Assembly (NCBI GenBank): GCA_031296105.1
Contig: JARLGJ010000015.1
Location: 1-64,000 of the forward strand
DNA: 64,000 nt
Direction of reading: 5' to 3'
Origin: Acidobacteriota bacterium
GTDB taxonomy: Bacteria > Acidobacteriota > Terriglobia > Terriglobales > Acidobacteriaceae
In this document: positions 1 to 7,042 of the stretch, piece by piece
Layout of the letters: every line of letters begins with the position of its first letter
Position numbering within the stretch: the first letter of the stretch is position 1
Position numbers and translations under genes: made by a program
Notes under the pieces: model-generated
Told to the model about the DNA's origin: nothing
The model's input: the letters and a program-made list of their open reading frames with translations, nothing else
The model's database searches: none

Positions 1-147
1 CCCAAGCTTCTTCACCAGCTTGCGGATCGACTCAGCGCGGTTGGCAATCGTTCCCAGGCTGCGCACTTCGCCATCCCGCTCAGCAACGGCGACAACAATC
101 GTTTCGGCATGGACATCCAGACCCAAAAATCGTACCTTTTCTTTCAT
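1..147 (-). CDS. IS110-family transposase, N-terminal fragment (runs off window)
   Basis: Reading the minus strand from ATG at 147 gives 49 codons up to the window edge, starting MKEKVRFLGLDVHAETIVVA. The 'GLDVHAETIVVAVAE' segment is the first strand of the RuvC-like DEDD domain of IS110/IS1111 transposases (first catalytic Asp in GLDVH). A purine-rich stretch (GGAGAGGAACC) lies just upstream as a possible ribosome site. The rest of the enzyme lies outside the window, so intactness cannot be judged. The downstream domain with the catalytic Ser is not visible. Confidence 0.85.
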   Translation of the reverse strand, partial: MKEKVRFLGLDVHAETIVVAVAERDGEVRSLGTIANRAESIRKLVKKLG

Positions 148-404
148 GACCGGTTCCTCTCCGCTTGTGGCTCTGAACTGTGTTCCTCTTCGGCTCACAG
201 ACTAACCCACGACCAGCGCAGGGGGACCGGTCACTCCATGATGACTAGAGAATGAACACGTCGCCGTTGGCGGCCGTGATACCGGCCGCCAAGATACCGC
301 TCCGGAATCGCGCGGGGGCGCCCGCTGTGGCGATCTTGTGGCCTGGGCGGGGGAATGGCGGCACACGGCCTGGGAGGGCCGCGCGCGTATGAGCGAAGAG
401 GTTC
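148..404 (-). other. Structured non-coding end of the IS110 element, possible bridge-RNA region
   Basis: No gene is seen here. The segment lies directly upstream of the IS110 transposase and contains strong stems: a perfect 10-bp hairpin (267-276 with 283-292, 6-nt loop), an enclosing CAAGAT/ATCTTG pairing (290-295 with 333-338) and a GCGGG/CCCGC stem (311-315 with 321-325). IS110-group elements are known to encode a guide (bridge) RNA in the non-coding end upstream of the transposase. That this stretch is such an RNA is inference. The element boundary is not resolved and could lie nearer 240. Confidence 0.35.
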
Positions 405-413
405 TTACTTGTA

Positions 414-1308
414 AGAGCCTGTTTACGATCTTTTGAGCAGCAGCCTGAGGAAGGCCAAGTGGATCATCTGCAAGCTGGTATTCAGTTTTCGTTCGCAGTT
501 CTTCCATAGCTGGCGGCACTTTTCCAGCCACGCGAAGGACCGTTCTACGATCCAGCGTTTTGGCAGCACGACAAACGTATGCAGTTCGTTGCGCTTGACG
601 ACTTGAACCGTGGCATTCAGTTGCTCCATGACGCTGTCTGCGAACGGCTGGCCGGTGTAGCCACCATCCACCAGCACGCTCTCCACCAACTCCAGATTCG
701 GCTTGCAACGCTCGATGGCTTGTACAGCGCCATTGCGGTCCGTCACCTCGGCCGTGGTTACGGCGACAGCATGCGGCATTCCCTGCGTATCCACCGCGAT
801 ATGCCGCTTGATGCCGGAGACCTTCTTGCCCGCGTCGTAGCCCTTCTGCTCGGCGCTGTCGGTGTTCTTCACGCTCTGCGCATCAACGATCAAAAAGCTG
901 GTCATGGCGTTGCGCCCCAGTTTCTCGCGGGCCGCGCCAACCGATTTTTTTTAAAGGCTCGCTCCAGAGCGCTCACGCAGTCCTGGCCCGGCGCACTCCA
1001 TTTGGCGAAGTACGCATACACCGTGACCCAGTTGGGAAACCCTTCGGGAAGCATGCGCCACTGGCAGCCGCTCTTGAGCAGGTACAGCACGGCGTTGAAG
1101 ACTTCGTACAAATCCACCGTGCGCGGCTTGGTGCGCTTGCGCACGCCTTCCAGCATGGGACGGATCAACTCGAACTGCGCCCGGCTGATATCGCTTGGAT
1201 ACGGCTTTCTTGGCTCCATGTCTCAGATTTACCGTTCTGAGGGAGAACCCGCATATATCTACCTAGATGACCACGGCAAATCAGGACCAAAGATCGTAAA
1301 CAGGCTCT
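414..1308 (-). mobile_element. IS5-family insertion sequence (IS427-like group), complete
   Basis: An 895-bp element bounded by perfect terminal inverted repeats: 412-433 is the exact reverse complement of 1289-1310. If the outermost TA on each side is counted as the target duplication (412-413 and 1309-1310), the element is 414-1308. It carries one transposase gene in two overlapping frames. Length, TIR size, TA duplication and frameshifted organisation fit the IS427-like part of the IS5 family. The element sits at the 3' end of the brnA antitoxin gene. Confidence 0.88.
423..1219 (-). CDS. IS5-family DDE transposase made by -1 frameshift (orfA 902-1219, orfB 423-about 960)
   Basis: OrfA starts at ATG 1219 and has the DUF4096-like N-terminus of IS5 transposases (MEPRKPYPSDISRAQFELI, then CQWRMLP). 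It would stop at 902. OrfB has no good start of its own and supplies the DDE domain: IVDAQSVKNT (first Asp), VLVDGGYTGQ (second Asp) and RWIVERSFAWLEKCR (Glu with Y/R/K signature). The frames join at a TTT followed by 8 A (minus strand). A -1 slip there continues as KK-SVGAAREKLGRNA-MTSFLIVD, giving a fusion of about 265 residues. The stop codon of orfB lies inside the terminal repeat. All catalytic residues are present, so it is probably functional. Confidence 0.87.
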
Positions 1309-1619
1309 TAGGCGCCGCGCTGGCGAATCAGGTTTTGCAGCGCCGCGTCGAGGCGCGTTTGCCATCCGCTTCCGGTCGAGCGGAAGTGATCGACAACGTC
1401 GCGCGAGAGCCGCAGCGAGACGCGCTCCTTAGTGGGAGCCTTCTGCGGTCCGCGCTGTCCAGGACGGCGCACCGTGGCCTTAGCCAGGTATTTCGCCGTG
1501 GCCTTGGCATCGTTGGGATCGTAGGGGCCGTCTTCGGTACTGTATGGGATGGGAGCATCTGACTCGATGTTCCGGCGCACCCGCACCCAGTCAGTCTTGC
1601 TAGCCTTTGGCTTGTTCAT
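1308..1619 (-). CDS. brnA: BrnA-family antitoxin, 3' end altered by IS insertion
   Basis: The product is 103 residues, MNKPKASKTDWVRVRR at the start and VSLRLSRDVVDHFRSTGSGWQTRLDAALQNLI near the end, which is the ribbon-helix-helix/BrnA signature. In known BrnTA systems this protein neutralises the BrnT ribonuclease and represses the operon. ATG at 1619 is chosen because GGAGG lies just upstream and it overlaps the toxin gene by 20 nt. The present stop TAA (1310-1308) is made from the TA target duplication plus the first base of the IS. Removing the IS would give two more codons (Tyr-Lys) and then TAA. The loss is only two residues, so function is probably kept. Confidence 0.88.
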   Translation of the reverse strand: MNKPKASKTDWVRVRRNIESDAPIPYSTEDGPYDPNDAKATAKYLAKATVRRPGQRGPQKAPTKERVSLRLSRDVVDHFRSTGSGWQTRLDAALQNLIRQRGA

Positions 1620-1872
1620 AGAACCTCCGTTCTTTTCGCGATGCGCGGCGGAAAGAGATCGCGCGCACATCCTGACCCCGCTGCACGTACACGAGCACTA
1701 AAACCGTTCCGGCGATCTCGACCATGGCCATATCGAGCTTGCGCGTCTCGCCGTCGCGGGGCGAATCGATGGTGATCTTCAGGGGAGAATCATAGACGAG
1801 CGAAGCATCCGCAAAGTCGAGTCCGTGCTTTTCAAGGTTTGCCTTCCGCTTCTTTTCGTCCCAAGTGATCAC
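1600..1872 (-). CDS. brnT: BrnT-family ribonuclease toxin
   Basis: A 90-residue protein beginning MITWDEKKRKANLEKHGLDFADA, with DSPRDGETRKLDMAMVEIAGTVLVLVYVQRGQDVRAISFRRASRKERRFYE. This is the BrnT fold (RelE-like mRNA interferase); the family's catalytic basic residues lie in the RAISFRRASRKER stretch. It starts at GTG 1872, the first gene of the brnT-brnA pair, overlapping brnA by 20 nt. There is no Shine-Dalgarno. A consensus-like promoter places the transcription start at about the GTG itself, so the mRNA looks leaderless. Confidence 0.9.
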   Translation of the reverse strand: MITWDEKKRKANLEKHGLDFADASLVYDSPLKITIDSPRDGETRKLDMAMVEIAGTVLVLVYVQRGQDVRAISFRRASRKERRFYEQAKG

Positions 1873-1878
1873 AGGTAA

Positions 1879-1907
1879 ATCGTATACACAATAAGCTATG
1901 GTGTCAA
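1879..1907 (-). promoter_or_regulatory. Promoter of brnTA (TTGACA - 17 bp - TACGAT)
   Basis: On the minus strand TTGACA (1907-1902) is followed after exactly 17 bp by TACGAT (1884-1879). The expected start point is about 1872, the GTG of brnT. Palindromes GTATAC (1882-1887) and GTGATCAC (1865-1872) overlap the -10 and start and could be where BrnA binds for autorepression; that last point is inference. Confidence 0.6.
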
Positions 1908-1974
1908 GAATTATTTGTACTCACAAAAAAATAATCTATGGAATGTCGCCGCGAGATCATCGCAAAACAAGAAG

Positions 1975-1992
1975 TGTAACAAAAATGTTACA
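1975..1992. promoter_or_regulatory. Inverted repeat TGTAACA-AAAA-TGTTACA, possible operator
   Basis: A perfect 7-4-7 inverted repeat in an AT-rich stretch between brnT and the small gene at 2174. The stretch 1873-2173 otherwise contains only the brnTA promoter and no gene. The spacing and symmetry fit a dimeric repressor site, but no partner can be named. Confidence 0.35.
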
Positions 1993-2173
1993 AGTGTTTG
2001 ATTCTATTCATTTAAACAGGCTGTTCGCGCGAAATATCCTTGCCTTTTCCCCTAAACGAAACACAAGATCGAAAGTGAACCTAGGGCCACGGCCCCGCGC
2101 CCTAAGAAGGCCTTCGAGCGGATCGAATGGATGAGAGCTGGAACCTGGGCCGACGTGTGCTTGGAAGGTGACG

Positions 2174-2389
2174 ATGAGCAAGAAAATAGCCCTGTACCGA
2201 TTAACAGGAAATACCTTCAAGCACGTGAGCCTTGTGCGCCACGTTAGCCCGACGCAAGCTGAGGAATTGAAGCGGCAGCCGAATATCGCGACGTTCTGTC
2301 TGCGCTGTGGCAAAAATCCCGATCAGGTTCCGGCATGCACCGAGGCCGAACATGGCCAACATCATAATGGGCTCTTAATTTTGCCCTAA
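2174..2389 (+). CDS. Small hypothetical protein with a Cys pair
   Basis: A 71-residue protein, MSKKIALYRLTGNTFKHVSL..., not recognised as any family. It has a CLRCGK pair, a third Cys (PACTEAEHG) and several His residues (HVS, HGQHH), which could form a metal site, but the spacing matches no known zinc ribbon. Support for a real gene: ATG 2174 has GGAAGG about 5 nt upstream, and a textbook terminator follows the stop by 5 nt. It lies in the accessory segment between brnTA and tRNA-Ser, transcribed away from brnT. Confidence 0.6.
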   Translation: MSKKIALYRLTGNTFKHVSLVRHVSPTQAEELKRQPNIATFCLRCGKNPDQVPACTEAEHGQHHNGLLILP

Positions 2390-2394
2390 CTACC

Positions 2395-2417
2395 GGCGGA
2401 ACTCTTCCGCCCTTTTT
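2395..2417 (+). terminator. Rho-independent terminator of the small gene
   Basis: GGCGGAA (2395-2401), 3-nt loop, TTCCGCC (2405-2411), then CTTTTT. It lies right after the stop at 2389. The next stretch to the tRNA (2418-2686) shows no gene; it is AT-rich and has scattered stop codons in all frames. Confidence 0.75.
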
Positions 2418-2686
2418 CGATGGTGAAAGATGGCGGAGAATCCCGGGCGAATCCCACTCTATTCCTCACTAGCTAAAGACTACAGCGAGAAGCCCATCAC
2501 ATAGCTGAAGGCCGAGGATGCCTAGACGTACTGCTGGCTTTGTCGCGCATCTCATATATTGTCGCGCAAACACCGCTGAAACCACTGATTTACAGAGAAT
2601 CCACGGAAATATAAGACAATAAGTAATGAGCGCAACTCATTTACTTTGTTGTATGTAATTGATTTATTTACTCTTGAATGAAGAAC

Positions 2687-2776
2687 TGGCGGAGAGACAG
2701 GGATTCGAACCCTGGATACAGTTTCCCGTATACACGCTTTCCAAGCGTGCGCCTTCAGCCACTCGGCCATCTCTCC
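2687..2776 (-). tRNA. serX: tRNA-Ser (anticodon GGA)
   Basis: Minus-strand sequence GGAGAGATGGCCGAGTGG ... TTGGAAA ... GGGTTCGAATCCC ... TCTCTCCG with encoded CCA at 2689-2687. The acceptor stem GGAGAGA/TCTCTCC pairs perfectly, the long variable arm is that of class II tRNAs, and the anticodon is GGA (reads UCC/UCU). The accessory segment with IS elements and brnTA lies against its 3' end, the usual integration side for tyrosine-recombinase islands. Confidence 0.95.
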
Positions 2777-2869
2777 GCACACGCAGCGGAGTGCTGCGCG
2801 GATATTTACATTGTATCGTACCCGGACGCAATCCGGCATCACCAGCCTGTGGATTCCCGGGGCCGCGAC

Positions 2870-3634
2870 TCAGTTTTTTGTCGCGGCTTCGTTCGGCGTC
2901 AGCGGCTGGCCCGGGTTGTCCTGCGGCACCGCGTGCTCCAGCAGCTTGTGATGCATGCAGTACAAAGCCAGTTCCAGGCGGTCGCTTACGCCCAGCTTGT
3001 CATACACCTTGCGCAGATAATTCTTCACCACCTGCTCGGTGGTGCCCACCTCCTGCGCAATGTCCTTGTTGCGCAGGCCCTGGGTCACGCCGCTGATGAT
3101 CTGCAATTCCTTGGGGCTCAGCTTCACCTTCTGCCGCGGCGAGGTCAGTTGCGCGGCCTGCGCGCGGTAGGCGTCGATCACCCAGTTCACGCCGCGCTTG
3201 TCCAGCCACGTTTCGCCCTCATGCACCTTGCGGATGCAGCGGATCAGCAGGTCCGGCGCAATCGAGCGCGTGATGATGCCCCACGCGCCGCGGCGCATCA
3301 TCTCCACTGTCTCTTCTTCCGTCACGTTGGCCGTCACCAGCACAATCTTCAGTTCCGGCGTGATGGAAAGAATCCGCGAGATGGCATCGAAGGCGTTGTC
3401 GCTCAGCGATCCCTCGTAGAGCATGATGTCTGCGTTAAAGCGGCCGACCGCGCTGAATACCGCGGCTTCCGTCTCCACCTGCGCCACAATGCGTATGTCG
3501 TCTTCGACGGCCACAATCTTGCGCACGCCGACCCGGAAGATCGGCTCGCTGTCGGCTACAATGACGCGAATTGCCCCGTCAGGAGGCAGTTCAACCTCTG
3601 AATTCGCGGAATTAACGGCCGCGTTGCTGGCCAT
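2870..3634 (-). CDS. NarL/FixJ-type regulator with degenerate receiver domain
   Basis: 254 residues: receiver-like domain (about 22-140) and LuxR-type HTH (about 172-230, [44 protein letters not shown]). In the receiver, the acidic pair is D28-S29, the phospho-acceptor position in ADIMLYEGS is Glu74 instead of Asp, Thr101 is kept, and the usual Lys is Arg123 (GIITRS). A Glu there can mimic phosphorylation, so it may be constitutively active or regulated without a kinase; no histidine kinase is adjacent. ATG 3634 has GGGAG 7 nt upstream. It lies 40 nt behind the PilZ gene on the same strand, suggesting one operon. Confidence 0.85.
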   Translation of the reverse strand: MASNAAVNSANSEVELPPDGAIRVIVADSEPIFRVGVRKIVAVEDDIRIVAQVETEAAVFSAVGRFNADIMLYEGSLSDNAFDAISRILSITPELKIVLVTANVTEEETVEMMRRGAWGIITRSIAPDLLIRCIRKVHEGETWLDKRGVNWVIDAYRAQAAQLTSPRQKVKLSPKELQIISGVTQGLRNKDIAQEVGTTEQVVKNYLRKVYDKLGVSDRLELALYCMHHKLLEHAVPQDNPGQPLTPNEAATKN

Positions 3635-3674
3635 GGATAGGCTCCCACTGTACTGAGAGTTTAGTGGGCTTAGA

Positions 3675-4016
3675 TTATCGGTTAATCTTGTATTCGTCAA
3701 TGATGGCGCCAACGGCCATCTTCGCGCCTGCCGGCGTGCAGCGCACCACGCGGCCGGTACACACCACGTGCACGTCCTTGGGAGCGCCCATGGTGTGGGC
3801 TGGAAGGGCAATCGAGAAGCGTATGGTGGAGCCTACCGCGTACTCCTCGTCACAGTGCAGCAAAACTCCCCCCGCGGAGATGTCGCGCGTCACGGCCTGG
3901 CTGCTCCGCTCACCCTGGCAAACCACCACCGCAAGATGCAGGGGAAAACGCACGGCCCCACGCATCTCGGTAAACCCGGACTGGGGTAGCAACTCGGTCT
4001 CGGCGCTCGGCTTCAC
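3675..4016 (-). CDS. PilZ-domain c-di-GMP-binding protein
   Basis: 113 residues, essentially one PilZ domain. Both c-di-GMP motifs are visible: RxxxR (R19-GAV-R23) and DxSxxG (D45-IS-AGG50). It therefore should bind c-di-GMP and pass the signal to an unknown partner, possibly through the LuxR-type regulator encoded next in the same direction. Start is GTG 4016. No Shine-Dalgarno is seen; a TATATT hexamer (4028-4023) ends 6 nt before the GTG, so the mRNA may be leaderless. Confidence 0.87.
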   Translation of the reverse strand: MKPSAETELLPQSGFTEMRGAVRFPLHLAVVVCQGERSSQAVTRDISAGGVLLHCDEEYAVGSTIRFSIALPAHTMGAPKDVHVVCTGRVVRCTPAGAKMAVGAIIDEYKINR

Positions 4017-4111
4017 AAAGCGAATATAGCCCGCCGTTCACGCGATTGAAAAATTACGAAAGTGTTTTCGATTGCTCAACGGTAACATCGCGCGCCCCGC
4101 GTCGAGTTGCA

Positions 4112-5524
4112 TTAGAACCGGGTAACTTCCGTGAACTGGAAGCCTTCGGCGCGCATCGCCGGCGCCACCATGTTGAACGACTCTTCGCCGCAGGCACGCC
4201 CGGGCCGTCCCAGGTCCAGCACCGATTGCAGCAGCTTCAGCACGCTCTGGTTGAAGCGCAGATTGCGCACACCCGCCGTAACCCTCCCGTTTTCCACCAG
4301 AAACGTGCCGTCGCGCGTCATGCCGGTCAGCATCTTTTCGTAGGCGTCCACCTCGCGTATGTACCACAGACGGGTCACCAAAAGGCCGCGTCCGGTGGCG
4401 GCCACCATCTCTTCCACGCTCTTTGCCGCGCCCTCCGCAACCTGGAAAACGATGTTCACCGCGGCCTCGCCGCTCTCGTTCGGCAACGAAAGTCCATGTC
4501 CTGTCGGTTGCGTTTTCAGCTTGCCCGCCCACTCGGATTTTGCCATCCGCGCCGCCGTGGCCCGCGCCATGGCCACATCCTTCACCGTGCCGCGCTCCAC
4601 CAGCGTCAATGGCTGGCGCGCCTGACCCTCGCCGTCAAAGGCGGCGCCGGTTTGTCCCGCGGCCGCGCAGTCGTCCACAATCGTGATGTTTTCGCCAAAC
4701 AGCCTTGCGCCCAGCCGCCCGTGCAAACAGGAGCGCTGCTCCAGCAGGGCCAAGCCGCTGAAGTCCGCCGCCAGAAAGCCCAGCAAATCCGCCACCGCCG
4801 AAGGCTCCAGGATCACCGTGTACTTGCCCGGAGGCACCTCGATGGGGCGGGCCGAGCGCCGCGCCTTTTCTGCCGCAATTTCGGCCATGGCGCGCGCGTC
4901 CACCTCCGCGGCCCGGGTGTAGTTTCTTTTCTGCCAGCCGGAGCTGTCGTCTCCCTGCATGGTCACCGAGGCCTCGGCAAAGCTCTCCTGGTGCCAGCGC
5001 GCCACGCCCCGTGAGTTGAAGATGGCCTCGAACTGCGCGCCGTTCGAGTAGGCGCCCGCCGAATTCAACCCCTCGCGCCGCGCCACCTGCACCATGGCAT
5101 CCACCTGGCTGGCGCGCTCCCCGGCACCCAGGACCGCGGTCGCATCGTCAAAGCGCTCCAGCACGGCGGACTCACCGGCCTCCGCGGCCGCCAGCATCGG
5201 CAGCAGATCCTCGTCTTCTTCCTGCACGCGAGCCAGGGCCTCGGCCCGCCGCACCACGTCGCGCAGGCCGTCGTCGTCCAGAAGATTCGTTGTGGCCCGC
5301 GCCGTGCGTCCGCCCATTTGCGCGCGCACGCTCACCTCGCAACCTTCCTCGCGCACGTTCTGCGTAATACCGTTGTTGGCCCAGCGCGTCAGCGCCGAGT
5401 GGCCTCCGGCGAGGGTCACTTCCAGATCAAGGTCCGGCGCCGCGCGGCGCACGCGGTCGAAGATCTCCGCGCAGCGCTCCTGGCTCAACATATTCGCATT
5501 CATCGATCTTTCTTCACTCGCCAT
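4112..5524 (-). CDS. pmbA: PmbA/TldE-like metalloprotease subunit
   Basis: 470 residues of the TldD/PmbA (U62) family, the partner subunit that lacks the catalytic HExxxH. The TldD-TldE heterodimer threads and cleaves unfolded peptides in the cytoplasm, including modified-peptide precursors and the CcdA antitoxin in E. coli. The C-terminal part shows the family's conserved LWYIREVDAYEKMLTGMTRDGTFLVENG. ATG 5524 is preferred: GGAGG lies 5 nt upstream and it overlaps the end of tldD by 11 nt, so the two are translationally coupled. MNANMLS at 5503 is an alternative start. Confidence 0.88.
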   Translation of the reverse strand: MASEERSMNANMLSQERCAEIFDRVRRAAPDLDLEVTLAGGHSALTRWANNGITQNVREEGCEVSVRAQMGGRTARATTNLLDDDGLRDVVRRAEALARVQEEDEDLLPMLAAAEAGESAVLERFDDATAVLGAGERASQVDAMVQVARREGLNSAGAYSNGAQFEAIFNSRGVARWHQESFAEASVTMQGDDSSGWQKRNYTRAAEVDARAMAEIAAEKARRSARPIEVPPGKYTVILEPSAVADLLGFLAADFSGLALLEQRSCLHGRLGARLFGENITIVDDCAAAGQTGAAFDGEGQARQPLTLVERGTVKDVAMARATAARMAKSEWAGKLKTQPTGHGLSLPNESGEAAVNIVFQVAEGAAKSVEEMVAATGRGLLVTRLWYIREVDAYEKMLTGMTRDGTFLVENGRVTAGVRNLRFNQSVLKLLQSVLDLGRPGRACGEESFNMVAPAMRAEGFQFTEVTRF

Positions 5525-6977
5525 ATGCGCCTCCGATTTTGATCTGCCGGAAGCGCGCCGGAGCCGCGCCGTGCCCGGTGCCCATGCCCTGCTCGGGCTG
5601 CCCCTTGCCGCAGTTCGGAGTGCCCCACAGCGTCCACTCGCGGCGGTCGCAGACGGCGTCCATGGCGTTCCAGAATTCGGTGGTAATGCCGGAGTACGAC
5701 GGATTGCGCAGCAGGCGTCCCAGCTTGCCGCCTTTGATCTCCCACGCCGCCTCGCAGCCGAACTGGAAGTTGTAGCGCTTGTCGTCAATCGACCAGGAGC
5801 GGTTGGTCTCCATGTAAATGCCATCGCCGGTGGAGGAGATTAAATCCTCAAAGCTCAACTCATCTTCGCCCGGCAGCAGGCTCACGTTGCTCATGCGCAC
5901 GATCGGCACCCGCGCCCAGCCTTCGGCGCGCAGATGACCGCCGGAGCGTTCGCGCCCAATCACGGCCGCCGTGTCACGCGACGAGAGGTAGCCCTCGAAG
6001 ATGCCGCGGGTGATGATGGGCACGCACTGCGCGGCCACGCCCTCATCGTCAAAGGCATACGTGCCCAACCCAGGTCCGTGCCCGGGACGCGCGTCGGCCA
6101 CCACGTTCACCAGGTCGCTGCCGTAGCGCAGCGTGTGCAGCTTGTCGAGCGTCAGGAACGAGGTGCCGGCAAAGTTCGCCTCGTAGCCCAGCACGCGATC
6201 CAGCTCAATGGGATGCCCAATCGACTCGTGAATCTGCAGGCCAAGCTGCGACGAATCCAGCACCAGGTCGCGGCGTCCCTCGGGACACTGCGGAGCCTTC
6301 AGCAGCGCCACGCACTCGCGCGCCACGCGATTCGCGTTCTCCACCAGGTGCAGCTCCCTCACCAGTTCATAGCCCTTGTTCTGATACTGCCCGCCGAAGG
6401 AGTTGGGATAGGAGCGCGTCTGAATTGAGTCGCCCTCGAAGGCGTGTGCTGCGCAGCCCGCGCCGGTGGTGATAAACGTCTGGCGAATGGCCGCGCCTTC
6501 CGTGTTGTAAAACCACTGCTCGTAGCGGCGGAAGCTCATGCTGGTCTCGGACAGGGTCACGCCCGCCACCGCGCGTAATTCAAGATCGACGCGCCGCAAT
6601 AGATCCAGGCACTCTTCCACCGGCACGGTGAAGGGATCGATCTGGCAGGGCGAGCTCCATTCGGCCACCACCGGAGGCTCCGGCAAAAGCTCCACCGGAT
6701 GCGGCTGCACGCGTGCCGAAGCCCGCGCGATCTCCACCGCCAGGCGCGCGCACTCTTCCACGCCCTCGCGGGAGAGCCTTTGCGTGGCGGCAAAGCCCCA
6801 GCCTCCGCGGCAAAGCACGCGAATGCCCACGCCCAGCGATTCACTGTCGGCGGCCGAGGAGACGCGTCCGTTGCGCGTGCCCAACCCGCGCTGCCGCTCG
6901 TGCACCACGCGCGCCTCGCCGTGACTGGCGCCAGCGGCAACCGCGGCCTCCAGCGCCCACTCCGCAACCTGTTTCAT
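5514..6977 (-). CDS. tldD: TldD metalloprotease (catalytic subunit)
   Basis: About 487 residues. The zinc-binding HExxxH motif is visible as QIHESIGHPIELDR, near residue 250 from this start, followed by the family region FEGYLSSRDTAAVIGRERSGGHLRAEGW. It forms the active half of the TldD-TldE peptidase, cut partner of PmbA encoded immediately downstream. ATG 6977 (MKQVAEW) is chosen because GGGAG lies 5 nt before it; MAGVAM at 6992 is the longer alternative. The gene is divergent from the RNase T2 gene across about 65 bp. Confidence 0.9.
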   Translation of the reverse strand: MKQVAEWALEAAVAAGASHGEARVVHERQRGLGTRNGRVSSAADSESLGVGIRVLCRGGWGFAATQRLSREGVEECARLAVEIARASARVQPHPVELLPEPPVVAEWSSPCQIDPFTVPVEECLDLLRRVDLELRAVAGVTLSETSMSFRRYEQWFYNTEGAAIRQTFITTGAGCAAHAFEGDSIQTRSYPNSFGGQYQNKGYELVRELHLVENANRVARECVALLKAPQCPEGRRDLVLDSSQLGLQIHESIGHPIELDRVLGYEANFAGTSFLTLDKLHTLRYGSDLVNVVADARPGHGPGLGTYAFDDEGVAAQCVPIITRGIFEGYLSSRDTAAVIGRERSGGHLRAEGWARVPIVRMSNVSLLPGEDELSFEDLISSTGDGIYMETNRSWSIDDKRYNFQFGCEAAWEIKGGKLGRLLRNPSYSGITTEFWNAMDAVCDRREWTLWGTPNCGKGQPEQGMGTGHGAAPARFRQIKIGGAYGE

Positions 6978-7011
6978 CGCTACTCCCGCCATCGCCAGGA
7001 CGGCCGTCCCG

Positions 7012-7034
7012 ATTGTAAGCTTCCGCGTTACACT
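7012..7034. promoter_or_regulatory. Divergent -10 elements between tldD and the RNase T2 gene
   Basis: TACAAT on the minus strand (7017-7012) points to tldD, and TACACT on the plus strand (7029-7034) points to the RNase gene, whose ATG is only 8 nt further. No convincing -35 is seen for either. Confidence 0.4.
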
Positions 7035-7042
7035 GATGCACG

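Noticed and set aside
579..1562. Plus-strand open frame across the IS5 element and brnA
   Set aside because: It runs antisense through the transposase and into another gene, with no family signature.
2418..2686. Remnant of an integrase next to the tRNA
   Set aside because: No frame shows integrase motifs; stops occur in all frames, so it is only an AT-rich spacer.
4046..5014. Long plus-strand open frames opposite pmbA/tldD and other minus-strand genes
   Set aside because: They are antisense shadows created by high GC third positions; the opposite strand encodes recognised families.
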